From contig NZ_LGEL01000014.1 of assembly GCF_001636695.1 (NCBI RefSeq), positions 1 to 64,000 on the forward strand: 64,000 nucleotides of DNA, in the 5' to 3' direction. How positions within the stretch are numbered: position 1 is the first letter of the stretch; each line of letters starts with the position of its first letter. Below, one piece after another: positions 61,479-64,000 of the stretch. The DNA comes from Pedobacter panaciterrae (GTDB lineage Bacteria > Bacteroidota > Bacteroidia > Sphingobacteriales > Sphingobacteriaceae). The position numbers and the translations under genes are program-made. Below the pieces are notes generated by a model, which did no database searches, was not told where the DNA came from, and saw nothing but the letters and a program-made list of their open reading frames with translations.

Positions 61479-62666
61479 ATGTACAAAACTTTAAAACCCG
61501 TTCTGGAACAAGAACTGGAGCAAATAGAAAAAGACGGTTTATTTAAACGTGAACGTATCATTGTAACCCCTCAGGGAGCTGATATTAAGATCAGCACCGG
61601 GCAAGAAGTGATCAACTTTTGTGCAAATAATTATTTGGGATTATCATCTCATCCGGCAGTTATTGAAGCGGCAAAGAAAGCCATCGATAAATATGGCTAC
61701 GGAATGTCTTCAGTACGCTTTATATGTGGCACTCAGGATGTACATAAAGAATTGGAGGCTAAGCTTTCTAAGTTCTTAGGCACAGAAGATACCATTTTGT
61801 ATGCAGCAGCATTTGATGCTAATGGTGGTGTTTTTGAACCATTATTTAATGATCAGGACGCAATTATTTCTGATGAGTTAAATCATGCTTCTATTATAGA
61901 TGGTGTGCGCTTATGTAAAGCTAAGCGGTTTAGATATAAAAATGCAGATATGGCAGATCTGGAACAGCAGTTAATTGCTGCTAAAGATTCCAGACATCGC
62001 ATTATTGTTACAGATGGTGCTTTTTCTATGGACGGAGTGGTTGCTCCATTAGATAAAATTTGTGATTTAGCAGATAAATATGAGGCATTGGTGATGATTG
62101 ATGAATCACACTGTACAGGTTTTATGGGTAAAACCGGTCGCGGTACTCATGAACATTTCAACGTAATAGATAGGGTTGATATTATTACCGGTACTTTGGG
62201 TAAAGCACTTGGCGGTGCATCGGGTGGTTTTACTTCAGGAAAGAAGGAAATTATTGATATGTTACGTCAAAGGTCGCGTCCTTATTTATTTTCTAATACG
62301 CTTGCTCCTGCAATCACAGGTGCATCTGTAGCCGTTTTGGATCTTTTAAGTGAAACTACCGACTTGAGGGATAAATTGGAAAGCAATACGACTTACTTCC
62401 GTAAAAAAATGACTGAAGCTGGCTTTGATATTAAAGAGGGTGTACACCCGATTGTTCCGGTTATGCTTTATGATGCTAAACTTGCTCAGGAATTTGCAGC
62501 TAAAATGCTTGAAGAAGGTATTTATGTAATTGGTTTCTACTATCCGGTAGTAGGGCAAGGTAAAGCTAGAATTCGTGTACAATTGTCTGCTGCTCATGAA
62601 CAGCACCATTTGGATAAAGCTATTGCGGCATTTACTAAAGTTGGTAAAGCATTAGGCGTAATATAA
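61479..62666 (+). CDS. kbl: Glycine C-acetyltransferase (2-amino-3-ketobutyrate CoA ligase)
   Basis: PLP enzyme of 395 aa that converts 2-amino-3-ketobutyrate plus CoA to glycine and acetyl-CoA, completing threonine breakdown. PLP-binding K242 lies in [24 protein letters not shown] (208-217) and the N-terminal NYLGLSSHP (51-59) are family landmarks. It could alternatively be a related alpha-oxoamine synthase, but the overall sequence, including the [11 protein letters not shown] region, fits Kbl. The threonine dehydrogenase partner is encoded at 37003 on the same strand, not next to it. Confidence 0.95.
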   Translation: MYKTLKPVLEQELEQIEKDGLFKRERIIVTPQGADIKISTGQEVINFCANNYLGLSSHPAVIEAAKKAIDKYGYGMSSVRFICGTQDVHKELEAKLSKFLGTEDTILYAAAFDANGGVFEPLFNDQDAIISDELNHASIIDGVRLCKAKRFRYKNADMADLEQQLIAAKDSRHRIIVTDGAFSMDGVVAPLDKICDLADKYEALVMIDESHCTGFMGKTGRGTHEHFNVIDRVDIITGTLGKALGGASGGFTSGKKEIIDMLRQRSRPYLFSNTLAPAITGASVAVLDLLSETTDLRDKLESNTTYFRKKMTEAGFDIKEGVHPIVPVMLYDAKLAQEFAAKMLEEGIYVIGFYYPVVGQGKARIRVQLSAAHEQHHLDKAIAAFTKVGKALGVI

Positions 62667-62673
62667 ACTATGC

Positions 62674-62729
62674 GGCTGAGTCCATTTTCTTTATGGAGTG
62701 ATGTTTCATGATGATTTTTGGACTCGGCC
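62674..62729. promoter_or_regulatory. Long-range stem between kbl and pheS
   Basis: Outer arms of 10 bases (GGCTGAGTCC 62674-62683, GGACTCGGCC 62720-62729) pair with one G-T. Inside, TCCA-TTTTCTTTA-TGGA (62681-62697) offers an alternative overlapping hairpin. No T-run follows, so it is either a weak terminator for kbl or an alternating leader structure ahead of pheS. Confidence 0.5.
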
Positions 62730-62756
62730 AGTATAAATATATTGTATAAATAGCTG

Positions 62757-62764
62757 TATATTTG
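62757..62764 (+). promoter_or_regulatory. Possible -7 box close to the pheS start
   Basis: Perfect TATATTTG only 5 bases before the pheS ATG, which would give a nearly leaderless transcript. The -33 element is not found at the usual distance, so this is a weak call. Confidence 0.3.
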
Positions 62765-62769
62765 TTGCC

Positions 62770-63807
62770 ATGTTACAAGACAAGATAACACAATACACCG
62801 CAGAAATAAATGCTTTCCTGACAGAGAAAGCAGATGAATTAGAGCAATTCCGTATTAAATTCCTTGGTACTAAAGGAATTATAAAAGATATTTTTGATGA
62901 GTTTAAGGCCGTTTCACCAGAAGAAAAAAGGACTCTGGGGAAGGTTTTGAATGAGTTTAAGCAATTGGCTGAGGCAAAATATCAGACGCTGAAAGATCAG
63001 GGTGGGGTAGCAGAAGTTTCAACGGATGCCGGTATTGATTTAACCTTACCCGGTGAAGGGTTTGAGATTGGGGCCCGCCATCCACTGGCTTTGGTTAGAC
63101 GCGAAATCATTGAGATTTTTAATAAATTAGGTTTTATTGTAGCGGAAGGTCCTGAAATTGAGGATGACTGGCACAATTTCTCTGCTTTAAACTTTCCGGA
63201 AGAACATCCGGCAAGAGATATGCAGGATACTTTCTTTATTAAAAAAGGAGGCGAAAAAGGAGATATCGCTTTGCGTACTCATACTTCATCTGTTCAGGTA
63301 AGGATGATGGAGGCTGGTAAGCCACCATTCAGAGCAATTATGCCGGGACGTGTTTATCGTAACGAAGCTATTTCTGCCAGGGCACATTGCTTTTTCCACC
63401 AGGTAGAGGGTTTGTATGTTGATGAGAATGTTTCATTTGCAGATTTAAAACAAACGCTGTTTTATTTTGTGCAGGAACTTTACGGAGAAGGTACAAAAGT
63501 TCGTTTCCGCCCATCTTATTTTCCTTTTACGGAACCATCTGCTGAAATGGATATTTCTTGTACAATTTGCAAAGGTGCGGGTTGTCAAATGTGTAAGTAT
63601 AGCGGTTGGGTTGAGATTTTAGGCTGCGGTATGGTTGACCCTAACGTTTTGGAAAATTGTAACATTGACAGTAAGAAATATAGCGGATTTGCATTCGGAA
63701 TGGGTATTGAGCGTATTGCCAACCTCAAATTCGAAATCAAAGATCTGCGTTTATTTTCTGAAAATGATGCTCGCTTTTTAAAGCAATATAAAACATCATT
63801 AATATAA
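62770..63807 (+). CDS. pheS: Phenylalanyl-tRNA synthetase alpha subunit
   Basis: Catalytic subunit that charges tRNA-Phe, working as a heterotetramer with PheT. The protein is 345 aa with an N-terminal coiled coil (about 1-80), motif 2 in FRAIMPGRVYRNEAISARAH, a family PFTEPSAEMD, and motif 3 in GFAFGMGIERIANL. The CTICKGAGCQMCKYSGW insert is common in bacterial PheS. The pheT gene does not follow directly; instead a lipoprotein gene overlaps its stop codon by one base. Confidence 0.97.
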   Translation: MLQDKITQYTAEINAFLTEKADELEQFRIKFLGTKGIIKDIFDEFKAVSPEEKRTLGKVLNEFKQLAEAKYQTLKDQGGVAEVSTDAGIDLTLPGEGFEIGARHPLALVRREIIEIFNKLGFIVAEGPEIEDDWHNFSALNFPEEHPARDMQDTFFIKKGGEKGDIALRTHTSSVQVRMMEAGKPPFRAIMPGRVYRNEAISARAHCFFHQVEGLYVDENVSFADLKQTLFYFVQELYGEGTKVRFRPSYFPFTEPSAEMDISCTICKGAGCQMCKYSGWVEILGCGMVDPNVLENCNIDSKKYSGFAFGMGIERIANLKFEIKDLRLFSENDARFLKQYKTSLI

Positions 63808-64000
63808 TGATTAAAAAATTAGCTGGATTATTTCTGTTTGTGGTTACTTGCTGGGGATGTGGCAAGGAAAGTGAAATGATTCCTAATGTTTTTGTGGAAT
63901 ATAATGTAACCGTGCAGGAATTTAAGATTAAAGCTAAAAATAATGTATTGCTGGTAGATAATCAGGGAGTTAAAGGCCTGATGATAGTTGCAGTTGGTGG
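63807..64000 (+). CDS. Lipoprotein gene, cut by the window end
   Basis: Only the first 64 codons are present. The ATG overlaps the pheS stop (TAATG), so translation is probably coupled. The product begins MIKKLAGLFLFVVTCWGCGK, a lipoprotein signal with cysteine at about 18. The following VFVEYNVTVQEF...GVKGLMIVAVGG resembles the start of Bacteroidota Rieske-like lipoproteins (which run V-x-G-x-G-I-I-I-Y), but too little is visible to be sure. Confidence 0.6.
   Translation, partial: MIKKLAGLFLFVVTCWGCGKESEMIPNVFVEYNVTVQEFKIKAKNNVLLVDNQGVKGLMIVAVG

Noticed and set aside
1-64000. CRISPR arrays, tRNA, rRNA, insertion sequences, phage genes
   Set aside because: I scanned gaps and repeats and saw no regular spacer array, tRNA arm pattern, transposase or phage protein.

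Overview
The window looks like a piece of a Bacteroidota chromosome, most likely Pedobacter or a close relative in the Sphingobacteriaceae. Supporting features are a SusC/SusD pair, the FecR and SusR-like regulators, DUF5686 and six-bladed-propeller proteins, many lipoproteins with short lipoboxes, AT-rich DNA, and promoters of the TTTG-N19/20-TAnnTTTG type. No rRNA, tRNA, CRISPR array, phage or insertion sequence was recognised. The first 62 bases are not genomic: they read as an Illumina Nextera i7 adapter with its index and the 19-base transposon mosaic end, so the window begins at a contig end with untrimmed adapter.

Layout. 1-9.3 kb: MscS-type channel, a deacetylase-fold protein, S-adenosylhomocysteine hydrolase, a propeller / outer-membrane barrel pair, and a bacilliredoxin. 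9.5-13.4 kb: a small carbohydrate block (GH30 enzyme diverging from a propeller protein and an orphan FecR). 13.4-26.1 kb: housekeeping genes (diadenylate cyclase CdaA, FolP, a DUF1599 protein, DoxX-type membrane proteins, OppB-like permease, shikimate kinase, M28 peptidase, TruA, GH20 hexosaminidase, PBP4, Asd). 26.3-36.7 kb: a ten-gene, one-strand operon. 37-38.8 kb: threonine dehydrogenase and YebC. 38.8-56.3 kb: a polysaccharide utilisation locus (PUL). 56.3-64 kb: TrhO, a C1 peptidase, a DUF5686 protein, Kbl, PheS and a cut-off lipoprotein gene.

The most interesting system is the ten-gene operon at 26.3-36.7 kb. It encodes a GMC flavoenzyme, its Tat-exported small subunit, a lipid-anchored cytochrome c, two Gfo/Idh/MocA oxidoreductases (one exported, one cytoplasmic), three xylose-isomerase-like TIM barrels (two exported, one cytoplasmic), a DUF1080 lipoprotein of the 3-keto-disaccharide hydrolase family, and an MFS importer. 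Together they resemble a pathway that oxidises glycosides at C3 and then cleaves the 3-keto-glycoside. The set is duplicated across two compartments. The substrate is unknown.

The PUL carries SusC, SusD, a LamG lipoprotein, two paralogous glycoamylase-fold (GH144-like) enzymes, a GH43-like protein, an SGNH hydrolase, a GH3 beta-glucosidase, an esterase and a SusR-like sensor-regulator. Two GH144-like enzymes beside a GH3 suggest beta-1,2-glucan as substrate; the GH43-like protein and the two esterase-type genes suggest the real substrate may be decorated.

The intergenic DNA holds a dispersed 29-base repeat family arranged in inverted pairs at gene ends, a 16-base tandem repeat that starts inside a stop codon region, several stem-loop terminators, and an unexplained highly structured segment at 13.36-13.55 kb.
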